From Pomphorhynchus laevis (taxonomy: Eukaryota > Acanthocephala > Palaeacanthocephala > Echinorhynchida > Pomphorhynchidae): DNA of 64,000 nucleotides. Position numbers and translations under genes: made by a program. Location: contig WNNJ02002378.1 of the NCBI GenBank assembly GCA_012934845.2, positions 20,033 through 84,032 on the forward strand, in the 5' to 3' direction. How positions within the stretch are numbered: position 1 is the stretch's first letter; each line of letters opens with the position of its first letter. Under the pieces are notes generated by a model. The model searched no databases. It saw nothing but the letters and a program-made list of their open reading frames with translations, and was not told the origin of the DNA. Shown piece after piece: positions 11,385 through 21,803 of the stretch.

Positions 11385-12715
11385 TATTAGTCAATTCATA
11401 AAAATGACTTTTATTTTAAATTAGAATTTTTTATTTCAACTTGATATAAATTATATAAAATCTTATAACAATTATTTATTTTATTATTTAATAAAAATAA
11501 TAAAATATATATCATTTTTATATCATTTTTTAATATTTATTGATTTAGCATTAGTATTTTAATTTATTTTAAACAGCCTACTCAATATATGAATCTTAAT
11601 TTGACATTTTAATTAATAATTTAAGTGTAAGTGAACAAGCGGTGCATGTAAAAGTAATCTAATGTGGCCCTCTGTTATGTTAAGTAAAGGAATAGTGGCC
11701 GAAACCTGATAACATAGCAGTTCTCATGATGACCTATAATCCAAATTCTGATACAAATTATTGATTTAAATTATAAAAAATAATTATTAGTCAATTCATA
11801 AAAATGACGTTTAAATTATAGAAAATCTAAATACAATTATTTATTTTATTATTTAATTATTAAATTTTGATTTAGCATTATTATGTTTTGTTTATTAAAA
11901 AAAGATTTATTTAACGTGGCAATGAACGGAGGAGATGTTTGAATGTGATAAAGGTGGGAGCGCGGCGGACGTCGAGAGGGAGTTGATTCCAGGCGAGTGA
12001 AGCGGCGACGAGGAAGGATCGGAGACCATAGTTGTTGGAGTAATTAGGAACGTGGAGTAAGAGTGCATGACGGGAATGCAGTGATATCGAGGTGGGGCGA
12101 GTGTCGTCTAAGAAAGGAAGGTTGATTAACGATGGGGAGCCGACAGCGATGAGACGAAAAGTAACGAGAAGAAGGCGGAGTTTGATGCGGATGTGGATGG
12201 TGGGCCTGGAGAGTTGGGCAAGATATGTTTATATGTAGTCGAAGCGACGGAGACGAAAGAGCACTCGAACGGCGGTGTTGATTATTCGTTGTAGTGGTAG
12301 GATGATGGATTTTGGAGAATTGGCGAAAAGGCTAAGGCAGTAATCGATTTTAGGGAAAAGAAGCGATGAAAGAAGAGACATACAAGAACGGAAGTCGATA
12401 AGGGGGCGGATACGGTGGATGCCAATGAGTATTAAGTTAGATGAGCGAACCTTGTCACGGACGAAGGGTTTAAGGGAAAGGTGATCATCGAAATGGAAGC
12501 CTAAGAAAGTTAGATTGTGGACTATGGGTATGATCGATGAGTCAAAAGATACAGTGGGAGGAGATATGTTTGGTTTACGGAAGAGGATCCACATTATTTT
12601 AGACTTGTCGGGGTTTAGAATGAGATGGAGATTGGAGAGACGTTCGTAGATAGAAGAAAGACAGTTTTATGTTTTATAATTATATTAAATATGTAGACTC
12701 AGTTAGTTGATTTAA
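11385..12715 (+). mobile_element. PLE terminal regions split by an L2-like insertion
   Basis: A further TATTAGTCAATTCATAAAAA landmark (11383) is followed by a second copy of the structured block (11666-11720), another landmark near 11790 and the stretch ATTATTATGTTTTG. The sequence is interrupted at 11897-12663 by an L2-like LINE and resumes with a TATGTAGACTCAGTTAG word near 12690. Comparison with the uninterrupted PLE at 38920-38984 shows the same order, supporting the nesting. No coding part is present. Confidence 0.65.
11897..12663 (-). mobile_element. L2-like LINE, second copy, 5'-truncated
   Basis: The minus strand matches the 3' half of the L2-like element at 1946-3522. The frame 12229-12594 begins with the same MWILFRKPNIS stretch and runs through NSPKSIILP, continuing to the C-terminus near 11960. 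Compared with the first copy, the segment between CTCCTCCGTTCA and the TTGCCAC stretch is missing from the 3' UTR. The A-rich 3' end is at about 11897. TTATGTTTT occurs on both sides (11881 and 12667) and looks like the TSD. The element sits in a PLE terminal region. Confidence 0.82.
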
Positions 12716-13214
12716 TAAGAAATAATGTTTTTTTTTCAACAAAAAAAATTATTACAAATTAGAGTAATAGAAATAATGTAAAAGCAATAGAGTAATAGCA
12801 ATTAGAAATAATGTAAATAAAACTTTTTTAATTAACACCAGCAGGAAAGAGTACACTCAGTTAGCTGAATTGATATCTTATATTTGGGCATTGGAAAGGC
12901 TGAAGAAGGCGTTAAGCTTAAAGGTTTTTATAAAAATTTTGTCTTTATGGTTAAATATACTTAATTACAATTGATTACAATTAATTACAACTTAATTACA
13001 ATATTTGAGTCCGTAATTTGGAAGAATTTTGCTGTTTTTCTATAGCCATTTTCGCGTCAGTGATTGTAGGTGTTTTTATTCAATCCATACTCACAGTATG
13101 TCACTAACTGTCCTTGTCAATTCATCTCTTCAATTTTTCTCATTTCAGCACTTTTATAACCCCTACTAATAATGATGTATTTTATTTTGTCGTTTGCATT
13201 GTGTATTTCAACAA
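12716..13214. other. AT-rich stretch without a gene
   Basis: Nothing recognisable beyond one more CACTCAGTTAGCTGAATT word near 12853, the same motif seen at PLE 3' ends. Confidence 0.5.
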
Positions 13215-13510
13215 TGTGATTCACTGAAGAATTATTGGAGCTGTATCAAAATAAATGGGAAAATTTTATTTGATATTTTGCTAACATCTGTTAGCATCTA
13301 CAAGAAATTAATTTTCTGAAGATGTAAATTTTATTGTAATTTTCTGACGATGCTAATACAAACTGTAATGTTATTATTATAGTTTATAGGCTGTATTTAT
13401 GTAAATAGTTGATAATGATCCATTATTGATAAAGAATTATTGGAGCTGGATCAAAGAAAAGAGGAAAATTTTATTTGATATTTGGCTAACCTATGCTCGT
13501 TCGCTTTAAG
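13215..13510. mobile_element. Two partial MITE copies
   Basis: Both segments (13215-13373 and 13410-13510) start with a GAATTATTGGAGCTG word and continue into TTTTATTTGATATTT, matching the arms of the MITE at 9892-10186. The first has both arms and a short interior; the second has only one arm, ending near 13505. Confidence 0.7.
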
Positions 13511-13559
13511 ATTCTTTAGTTTACATACTGATTTATATGCGGATAACAGTTCGCGATTC

Positions 13560-15415
13560 AAATTTGTTAGATGGTATGTGTGATAAACCAACAGGGGCTT
13601 TATTAGACAATCTATAATAAAATAGCAATTTATAAGTTAGTCAGTTAATCTGTATTAAATGTACTACAATCATCCCCTCTGTAGAAATCCTTCAGATACT
13701 CTGGAGGTATTCGTACTCTTCTTGGTCGTTCGATGTGATCAGTCCACGTTGACTGTTCGAGTAATGACAAGGTGTCACTACTGGTCGATGTGTTTTGTTC
13801 CTCCTCCGGTTCAGATCTGTTTGACTGATTTACACGCTGAAGAATGGTCGGGAGCCATGTGGCGGTTGTGATAGTAGCACGGCTCCATGATCTCTGGCGT
13901 AGCTTGGGCATTGTTTTTAGTACTTTGATTTATACCCTAGTCATTGATCTTGATTTCTGCTGCAGGCCAGGGAGCCAAATCTCGTGTTGAAACTGTAGAT
14001 ATGTGCCCACTACTAAGTCTGACCACCGCATAATTATGATTAGATTCCAGGAGTTCCGCGTGAGTTATATGCGGAATATATTTACCTCCGTCCCTATGCA
14101 TACGTTGGATAAGAATTGGTCCGGGTGATAATAACCACGACGATAATGATTTTCCCGTTGATGACCCTCGGTCGTATGCAAACAGTCGCTCGTGAGGAGT
14201 TGAGTTGGTAACAGTGCATAGTAGAGTTCGGAGTGAATTGAGAACTTCTGGGAGCACAGAATTGCTATGGCTGAACAAGTCAAACGTGACAGAGCATCAG
14301 CTGCAAGGTTTTTTCTTCCTGGGCGGTAGATAATTTTGAATCGAAACTGCGAAAGTTCTAGTCACCAGCGCTCTATATTCTCATTCTTAATCCTACTTGA
14401 ATGTGAAAACATTATAAACGACACCGATCATTGATCTGTAATAATCTGGAACGGACGTTCCAACAGATAATAACGCCATTCCCGGATCGATTTAATGATA
14501 GCTAAAGCTTCTAATTCGATGGCCGGATGTCTTTTCTCTGCTTTTGATAGTACACTTGAAAAGAACGCGACTGGTCGACCACGTCGACTGAGTGTTGCAG
14601 AAATTGCAATTTTCGACGCATCCGTCTCAACTTCAAACGGCAGTTCTTCGCTTATGCTTGAACGACAAGTTACCAGAAGAGCCGATTTAATATCATTTAG
14701 GCTAGCCAATGCATTTTCACTCAATGGAAATTCTCGACATTCTGCGAATTTTCAAATTCTATCAGCAAAATGAGGTATCCATCGGCAATAATATGTTAAA
14801 ATTCCCAATAGATGTTGATGACCATGAATATCCAATGGAGCTTGAAGCGCGACAATTGGAGCGAGTCTTTTGGGATAGGGTTTTACTATGCCTCCAGCTA
14901 TGCATTGACCCATTACGCATATTGATTCGGATGCAAACGAGCTTTTCGGCTCATTCATAGTTATATTGTATGCATGAGCCACTTTCAATAAACGTTGAAG
15001 ATTGCAGTCGTGCTCTTGTCGATCTTTACCAACAACTATTACATCGTCTAAATACGTAAACACTTGTACATGTTCGTGTTGTATTAAAGAATTAATCACT
15101 CGTTGGAACACGGCTAATCCATTGGTTAGGCCAAAAGGAATTCGTTTATATTGGTATAACCCACATCTCGCTTCCAACGCCGTGTATTCTCGTTCTGATT
15201 GAATAATTGGTATCTGGTTGTATGCGTCCTTCATGTCCAGACATGTAAATATTTCGAACGTTGACAACTTGTCGACCAGATCATCTGTACGTAGTAACGG
15301 GTACGCATCGAGCATTGTAAACCGGTTGATCGTTCGCGAATAATCGACTACCATTCGCCTTTTGCCTGTCGCGCTGGTAACAATGAACGCCTGAGCTCTT
15401 CACGATTAATATATA
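13560..15415 (-). mobile_element. Ty3/gypsy LTR-retrotransposon fossil
   Basis: Minus-strand remains of a Ty3/gypsy pol: reverse transcriptase (about 14750-15415, with YLDDV), RNase H (14428-14750), integrase C-terminal part and pol tail (13645-14280), then a purine-rich tract and the start of a short LTR (TGTAGTAC) near 13671 running to about 13560. It is broken by several interruptions and 5'-incomplete. A related fossil in the other orientation lies at 16930-17692. Age cannot be estimated because both LTRs are not available. Confidence 0.85.
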
Positions 15416-15450
15416 CCTTAAAAAAATTTTGGTTTCTAATAAACATACAA

Positions 15451-15523
15451 TTTCAGTTCCAGATTTCAGTTCCAGATTTCAGTTCCAGATTTCAGTTCCA
15501 GATTTCAGTTCCAGATTTCAGTT
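15451..15523 (+). repeat. 13-bp tandem repeat, unit TTCCAGATTTCAG
   Basis: Five exact units plus a partial one, directly followed by the GCGAGCGAAGCGAGC hairpin. It lies upstream of a LINE ORF1 and probably belongs to the LINE 5' leader. Confidence 0.88.
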
Positions 15524-15542
15524 CCGCGAGCGAAGCGAGCGG
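15524..15542 (+). other. Stem-loop CCGC-GAGCGAAGCGA-GCGG
   Basis: An inverted repeat closes with CCGC/GCGG around GA-GC-GAA-GC-GA. The same core, with a different but still complementary outer stem, occurs at 59552-59574 and 35054-35076, and in weak form at 40932-40947. All lie just upstream of retroelement ORFs. Confidence 0.6.
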
Positions 15543-15584
15543 AAAATCTTGTCCACCAAGATTGTAAAACAATCAAACTACAAT

Positions 15585-15695
15585 CTTCGACGACAACCAA
15601 CGACAACCTTCGACGACAACTAACGACAACCATCGACAACCATCCGCTTGATAATTATCGACAACCATCGACAACCATCGACGACATCCGAAGTT
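15585..15695 (+). repeat. Degenerate ACGACAACC/ATCGACAACC repeats
   Basis: Short, irregular units of about 10-12 bp between the hairpin and the ORF1 region. They resemble the cleaner 11-bp repeat at 21483-21600 in the leader of element X1. Confidence 0.7.
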
Positions 15696-15734
15696 AAACC
15701 ATCACTGAAGTTAAACTGACAATATCAAATTGGA

Positions 15735-16920
15735 TATATATGGTGGGGAAAAGTGTAAGAAACAAGTTAAAATCCAATGCTTCGCAAGTCCTGTTAAGGA
15801 CCAATATGTAGAGATAGAGGTGGCATGTGGCTCTGTGAATTGTAACATATGGTCTAAAATTAATGTTAAAGCGTATGATATTAAAGTAGTTCAATCCGGT
15901 AAATTTTGTTGTGGTGTGTGCGGCTCGTAATTGTGAATGGAACACTATTCTTGAGGAAAAATTACAAAATAATATTAAAATGGTGTCAGAGCTTAAGGAG
16001 ATCGTAACTATGCTACAGAATAGTATTCTCTCTAGTGCATCTGAGGTAAATTTACAACGAAAAATACAGCATAAGTTACCTGAGGTGGTGGGTGAGGTGA
16101 ATTCTATAACTTCGAATAAATCCTTCAATAATGCAGATATCGATCCAAATGCACATCGATTCCCACATGCAGTTAGCAAGACTACATCGTCAGTTACGGG
16201 TTTCACTCCTGTTCGTATCTGGAAGAGAGGTCACTCAAAATCGTATACTGTTCGTCAAACAGAAAATGAACGAACGCTGACTGTCAACACTCACACAGGC
16301 AATGATGATATACAGAACTCAGCTACTAGTAATGACAGTGTGGTTCTACATAAAGAGTGCGTAAACGAGCACATTAAGGAAGCTCATCTCATATCATCTC
16401 AATCAATGAATGCCTCTAGAGCGAGTTCTCCGGTGCAGCAAATGTCTACTTTCTCACAACTGCGTAAACAGCATGATCCTTTGCGTTCTATTATTTTCGC
16501 CAATGTGTCGGAATCAAGCTCTGTCAATATCCAAAACCGACTAAATGAAGATTTGTCGAGGGTACGTAATATTCTCACGATCGTTTTGGCACAATCCCCA
16601 GAAGAGATAGTATCTAGTATTAAAATAGTTGCTTTATTCCGCATAGGGAGGAAAATTAACGATCGTCCTAGACTGCTAAAAGCCATTCTGACAGATCAAA
16701 AAGCCGTTAAGACCATCTTTAGGAACTCTTATCGTCTCCAAGGTTCGTCTGCAGGATTGTTAAAAGATCTCGACGTGAATGAACGTAAGCATCTACGTGA
16801 AGCTAAACAATGTTTGAAGTCTCGTATTGAAGCTGGTGAGTCAAACTTGACAATTCGAAATTTTCAGGTTGTGCGGAGGAAGACTCAAATACATTGGATG
16901 TCTCTACAGGTAGATCATTC
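15735..16920 (+). mobile_element. LINE ORF1 region (PHD-like finger plus ORF1p core)
   Basis: A Cys-rich stretch at about 15750-15925 (CKKQ, CGSVNCN, FCCGVC) resembles the PHD-like finger found at the start of some CR1/Jockey ORF1 proteins. It is in another frame from the downstream ORF, so there is a frameshift near 15915. Downstream, residues ~190-335 of the 15911 ORF read as an ORF1p nucleic-acid-binding core (RSIIFANVSES, RPRLLKAILTD, NLTIRNFQVV). The same domain is encoded at 40299-40979 on the other strand. No ORF2 follows; the sequence passes into Ty3/gypsy. Confidence 0.7.
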
Positions 16921-17563
16921 AATCCTTCCTCCGCCGCTTAGAGACTACAATCGTCCGGTTGCTGCTTGGGAAACGGTCCTCGCTGAAAGCCTTCAATCTA
17001 TTCGAGGACTATTATGCACCTCAACTGGCTCGACACCTCATGATCGAATCTTCAACTTCTCTAGACGCCCATTAATTAAATTCAATTTACCAGAATGGCT
17101 CCGTCGTCCCGGATCTGTATTCGTGCGAAACTTCTACAAACACGACAAATACGACGATAAATTGCTCAAAGCTAAACTGATAAACGCGAATCCAAACACG
17201 GCTCATATCGAACTTCCATCTGGGAAAGAAGCAAATATTTCAACTCGACACCTATCTCGTTATCCTTCAGAAACCTCCATTTACAAGGATCCAGACAGTT
17301 CGGATATTCGTAGTTCGGGATTGTCAAGGGACGGGGATGACGACTGTCAAGATAGCTTCGATAGGAACCAGCCAGACTATGAAGATGATAACAATAACGG
17401 AAAGCAATATGATGCCACTGACAATATCGATATGAACTTGAGTTCAAAGAGGACATCAATTCCTGAGGCAAACCATCATCCCGTGACAACTAGAGAATTC
17501 TACCGACGAAGTACAAGAAGTCGAAGAAGTCCTGCATACTTCCAAAACTATCACATGGAATGA
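15911..17563 (+). CDS. 550-codon open frame: LINE ORF1p core joined to a Ty3/gypsy pol tail
   Basis: One uninterrupted frame holds two unrelated parts. Residues 1-335 are LINE ORF1p: a coiled-coil-like start, a low-complexity middle and the core domain at ~190-335. Residues ~345-550 look like the end of a Ty3/gypsy integrase with its pol tail (GSTPHDRIFNF, PEWLRRPGSVFVR, then an RRSTRSRRSPAYF-type ending). The 13.6-kb fossil ends in the same way. The first Met is near a frameshift from the PHD-like finger, so the true start is unclear. Whether it is expressed is unknown; it may be an accident of two insertions sharing a frame. No intron signals are needed for the frame to stay open. Confidence 0.6.
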   Translation: MVCAARNCEWNTILEEKLQNNIKMVSELKEIVTMLQNSILSSASEVNLQRKIQHKLPEVVGEVNSITSNKSFNNADIDPNAHRFPHAVSKTTSSVTGFTPVRIWKRGHSKSYTVRQTENERTLTVNTHTGNDDIQNSATSNDSVVLHKECVNEHIKEAHLISSQSMNASRASSPVQQMSTFSQLRKQHDPLRSIIFANVSESSSVNIQNRLNEDLSRVRNILTIVLAQSPEEIVSSIKIVALFRIGRKINDRPRLLKAILTDQKAVKTIFRNSYRLQGSSAGLLKDLDVNERKHLREAKQCLKSRIEAGESNLTIRNFQVVRRKTQIHWMSLQVDHSILPPPLRDYNRPVAAWETVLAESLQSIRGLLCTSTGSTPHDRIFNFSRRPLIKFNLPEWLRRPGSVFVRNFYKHDKYDDKLLKAKLINANPNTAHIELPSGKEANISTRHLSRYPSETSIYKDPDSSDIRSSGLSRDGDDDCQDSFDRNQPDYEDDNNNGKQYDATDNIDMNLSSKRTSIPEANHHPVTTREFYRRSTRSRRSPAYFQNYHME

Positions 17564-17692
17564 ATGTGGTATCACATTTAATTACTTTATCATTTTATAT
17601 TTAACTTTACCTACTATTTGTAGATTCGTGAATAAAAGCCATTTATTCTCTCTGGTTATCACAGTCAGTTAATCTGTATTAAACGTACTACA
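16930..17692 (+). mobile_element. Ty3/gypsy fossil: integrase tail and 3' LTR
   Basis: The plus strand holds the integrase C-terminal region and pol tail, then a probable short LTR from about 17572 (TGTGG) to 17692 (TACTACA) that contains an AATAAA. The LTR end matches the start of the LTR of the 13560-15415 fossil in inverted view, so both belong to the same or sister families. It is strongly 5'-incomplete. Confidence 0.78.
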
Positions 17693-17744
17693 GCATGGAA
17701 GCGTAACCACGTTTTTAGGTACTCTTCCAAATGTACCCAATCAA

Positions 17745-18005
17745 TGTACATCAAAAACACTTTCTGTTAAAATGAATAAAATACTTAAAGTAATTAAAAT
17801 ACACTTTAAAAAGTATTGTAATGTAATAGAAATTAATACCGGTATAAAACACTATTTAATATGAATTCCACAAAATAAGTTTTAGAATACACCAAAGGAA
17901 TAAATTTTCAGAATAAAAATACGTACGATTTTAGTATGCTTTATACAAATCTAGATTTAGCAAATATTAAAGATACATAGATAAATTTTTTATATCAAAA
18001 TAGCG
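17745..18005 (+). mobile_element. PLE fragment, early RT region
   Basis: Translates in pieces as KPLSVKMNKILKVIKIHFKK-like and then NTYDFSMLYTNLDLANIK, the segment between the KLHK motif and the palm of the local PLE family (compare 37600-37830). It has several stops, is short, and is truncated at both ends. It abuts the 3' end of LINE W. Confidence 0.75.
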
Positions 18006-18029
18006 TTCAAACAATTAAAAACAAATTGA

Positions 18030-20795
18030 AATGAGTTGTTCTCAGTGTGCTAGTTGTCAGCTCCTCGTCAGCAACAGTCTGCCTTCGTCAGATGTCGAAA
18101 GAACACTGGCTGCGTTGCCTCTCTGGATGGCCAAACTCACATTCATGAGTAAATAACAGTGCGCCCGATTATCTCCTGAAACATTTTTTAATCTGCTGCC
18201 GATTTCACTGCAAAGAGATTTTGCAGACTTACCCAGTGCCCCCATATGTCTCGACCCAAAAGGGAATTAAATGATGGGAGTTACACATATCAGAATACTT
18301 TGCGATCTTAGTTTCCTCTGCCCAACTATCTGCTCCACCAAGACCACTCAAGGCATGCCTCAGATTGCTCGTAGCCAGCGTATCCACGCAAATAGAATCC
18401 CAAAGAAGGCATTTACCTTCGCGCCACGGAAAAACAGTGAGACAATCCGGACGGCAACCATCTAATCTACACAGATTGGGTGGTTCCAGAATATTGGGAG
18501 CGTTTGTTGAGTTCAAAGCTCTGCTGAGAATTTGATTGAGTTCAGCATGACGTGGGAAGCGGCCTGCTTATCTCCAACAGGCAAGACCATGTCGGCTTGT
18601 CGCGTCTATCATTACACCGCAACGTCATCGATGAGGGGTACAGACAGGAAGACCGAGTCTCAGGAAAATGGCAATTTTCACCGCCTCATCCTCTAGCCGG
18701 ATTCCCAGGGCAGAAATTGGTAGCGCATTGAGCCAAGAACCTGACTTATGTGTTGAGACAGCGATCCATCTCGCCTTGGAGGCCTCATCCTGCAAACCTG
18801 AAGATATTCTACTGTGTACTTGATAAGGGGTAAATCCCAGACGGACTGCTTGGTGTCATTTTCAGGTGCTAAGATTTTCACTGTTTTGGATAGCCATTCC
18901 TGTAGTCCAATACAATAATGCCGGCATAGTGGTTGAGAGCTCAATCCCAAAAGGCACTCAACATTGACACGGTAAGCACAATAAGACGATAAAAAGGCAG
19001 GTAGGGCAACATCAATTGTGTTACGAATCCCGATACCCCCATATAATACAGGAAGTGCGGCTTGGCGCCATGCTTCCTCTGTTAAGTGGCAGTTAAGAAT
19101 ACGTGCAAGATATCTCTTCAGCATAGAATCCAGCTTTTGCAGCTCATCAGAGTGTTCGAAAAATATGGCTGAGCGTAGTTTGTAAAGGAGCTTGGGCATA
19201 TATAAGCAGTTTTTGAATAGGAACAATGCTTCGCAGGCACCAATTAATTGCACTAATTCTGCACAATTAGCTGCTAAACCGCAGCTTCCCAAAAGACTTA
19301 GCTTGTCGATAGAAATAACATCTATCCCTGGGCAAATAAATTGAAATCGTTCGACAATCATCTGACTTTGTTCCTCATCATGGACATTCATTAGCAACAA
19401 TTAACACTTTCGCGGATTCAAGTAGAGACCAAGTTTCAAAGAGTTATTAACTATTTGACTTAGATCAGACAACGTTTCAAATGGGTCACCCCCGATGGTT
19501 GCGTTATTCAAATACCAGTCGTTAAAGTGCGCCTTAAGTGAGTGGGCTAGTGGGTTGACGGCTAGAGCAAAACCTATGGGCCCAAGTGGGTCTCCTTGTT
19601 GCAATCCTGACTCTGACCATATAATTTGGTCTTCATACACAAGTGGGGTTTTAGATCCGTAAGCCATGTAAAAGTATGGTAATGCTTCAGGTGCATGATT
19701 CTTCACGGCATCGAGTAGGGCTTTACGGCTGACAGTGGTGAAAGCATTTTTGAAGTCGCATTTTACCACAGCAAAGGGTACTGAAGTGTTCTCAACGAAC
19801 ATTCTTAAGGAATGAACTATGGTTTCCGTGCCACAAGGAGTGCAGCGACCTAATTGAACTGGACCGAGATTATCACCGACCTTGTTTGCCACTCTTCTAG
19901 AGAGTACATTCGCGGCAACGCGTCGAGTGGTCATGCCGGTTGTAATGGGACGAACCCAACCTCTCTTTTCTCCAGTGCACATAGGGATGCCGAGATTATG
20001 AGGTGGATAACTTCAGGGGATAGCATACCACCAATTATTTTGTCAACTGGACATATTTGGTCAACTAGTCCACTGACTATTGATTGACAAGAATGTGGCC
20101 GCCTTCACTGACTGCAAAGGAAACCAGGTCCTTTAAATGTTTGGGACGAAGTCCGTCCAATCCGTGACCAGAGCCGCTGGGAAAGGAATCGATTGCGCTC
20201 CGAAGTTCGGAAATTAAATATGGATGAGGGCGATCATCTTCATCAGTCGATGGAGGAATAGGAACTGTTTCGTTCGCGGATGGGTGTAAGGCTTAGAGCG
20301 CGGCAAGAGTTTCTTCTTTGTTTGTAGCAAACGATTCCTCTGACGAAAGTAGTCTAACAGCACCACGAATATCTTCATCAGCCAATTTCGCTGAAACTCG
20401 GTCGCCTAACCTTAAAGGATTTCGGGATCTCTTAACATATGTTTCATGGGAATGCGTAGTGCACGCGATGAATTTTAAAAACATTTCGGGGAAGCGGACA
20501 AGACGATCTTTGATGGCAGACGTGAGGGACTGGTCAGATGCGTCAGTCGCATTCAATACCAAACTTGGAAAGGCGAATAATATCTGCCAATCCATCACAT
20601 TGCCGATTTCAACGCGGTCTTTGAGTAAGGCAGCGTAGTACTTTTACACGAGAAATCTAGCACCCTTTGGAACTCGCCTTACAATTTTGACGTGTTTGAA
20701 TTTCAGTATCTTAATAATGGAGGAACCGAGAGGATTCAAAGGTGTCGTGTCTTCTGTGATATCTGAATGGACCGATCCATCATTAGTAGATTCAA
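18030..20795 (-). mobile_element. RLE-type LINE 'W' with inactivated RT
   Basis: Minus-strand ORF in three main frames. 20293-20770 holds the pre-RT region (VRLLSSEES, then SGSGHGLDGLRPKHLKDL near 20150). 19401-19982 holds RT: RPITTGMTTRRVAANVLSRR, CDFKNAFTTVSRK, LQQGDPLGPIGF, and WYLNNATIGG where YLDD is expected. 18693-19400 is the thumb. Then come a CCHC-like RCRCG stretch and the restriction-like endonuclease (RPDCLTVFPW, WDSICVDT, 18229-18516; end at 18057, AIQRGNAASVL). RLE LINEs cut target DNA and prime reverse transcription there. The YLNN box and frame breaks make this copy dead. Confidence 0.87.
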
Positions 20796-20814
20796 GTATA
20801 TGATGAGAGATGCA

Positions 20815-21390
20815 TTAGAAAAATTAATTAATCTTATATTCGGAAAAAGATATACATATATATGCTATAATAACTATAACGCATATCTAACAAAAATTAA
20901 ACCATCAAGTAAATATAAATATATGGATAAAATTGAATTAATAGAATCCTTAAATATTTTGATAAATCAAAATTTTTTAAAAGTAGGGACATCTATATTT
21001 AGACAAGTAAAAGGTGTTCCAATGGGTGGTAATAGTAGCCCAATTATAGCTGACTTGTTTTTAAGCTTTGAAAAATATTAGAATCTGAATTTGTTCATAA
21101 CTGTGTAAAAACTAAATCTAAACTATATAAATATATAAAATATATGTTTCGATACATTGATGATATATGTGTATTTAATTCTAATAATTTTTATTCAATT
21201 AGTGAACTAATTTATCCAGAAAGCCTTATTCCTTATAAAACCAATACTAATGACAAAGAAGGTGTATATCTAGATATGAACATTAAATTAAGATCAAGTA
21301 AAACTACTATTAATCTATATCGTAAAGATGACATTTTTAAATTTACAAGAAACATATTTTTGCATGGGCATTCATGCATACTATTATTAT
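20815..21390 (+). mobile_element. PLE fragment, RT palm
   Basis: Encodes KLINLIFGKRYTYICYNNYNAYL, VKGVPMGGNSSPIIADLF and, after a frameshift near 21080, RYIDDICVFN and the following YLDMNIKL segment. It matches the 37583-38984 copy closely. It is truncated at both ends: the 5' end joins LINE W, and the 3' end runs into an ATT microsatellite just before the leader of X1. The RT lacks its C-terminus. Confidence 0.85.
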
Positions 21391-21482
21391 TATTAATGTT
21401 AAAAAAAGTATTGATTATTAAAGTTCTTACAATAAAATAACATACATTCGGCGCACGACAATTATTATTATTATTATAATCT

Positions 21483-21600
21483 TACGACAACCTCACGACA
21501 ACCTCACGACAACCTCACGACAACCTCACGACAACCTCACGACAACCTCACGACAACCTCACGACAACCTCACGACAACCTCACGACAATCTCACGACAA
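21483..21600 (+). repeat. 11-bp tandem repeat, unit CTCACGACAAC, ~10.7 copies
   Basis: Almost perfect units lie 200 bp upstream of the X1 ORF. They probably form part of the element's 5' leader, comparable to the 13-bp and ~19-bp repeats ahead of other LINE ORFs in this window. Confidence 0.9.
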
Positions 21601-21803
21601 TAAAATAACATACAATAAATAACATACACAAATTACAATCGACTTTCCAGCAGTCATCCCGAGATACAAGGGCTCTGACTAGTGTGCATATTGAGTTTAA
21701 ACTATCTTGATACCCATTAACTACTTACAATCATATTACACAAATTACAATTGAAATTCTTAGCTGCTAACTAACAAATACTTACATTACTTACACTGAG
21801 GGA

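Noticed and set aside
21483-21600. Possible CRISPR array or telomere-like repeat
   Set aside because: Units of 11 bp are contiguous with no spacers, and the context is a LINE leader in a eukaryotic genome. There is no chromosome-end feature.
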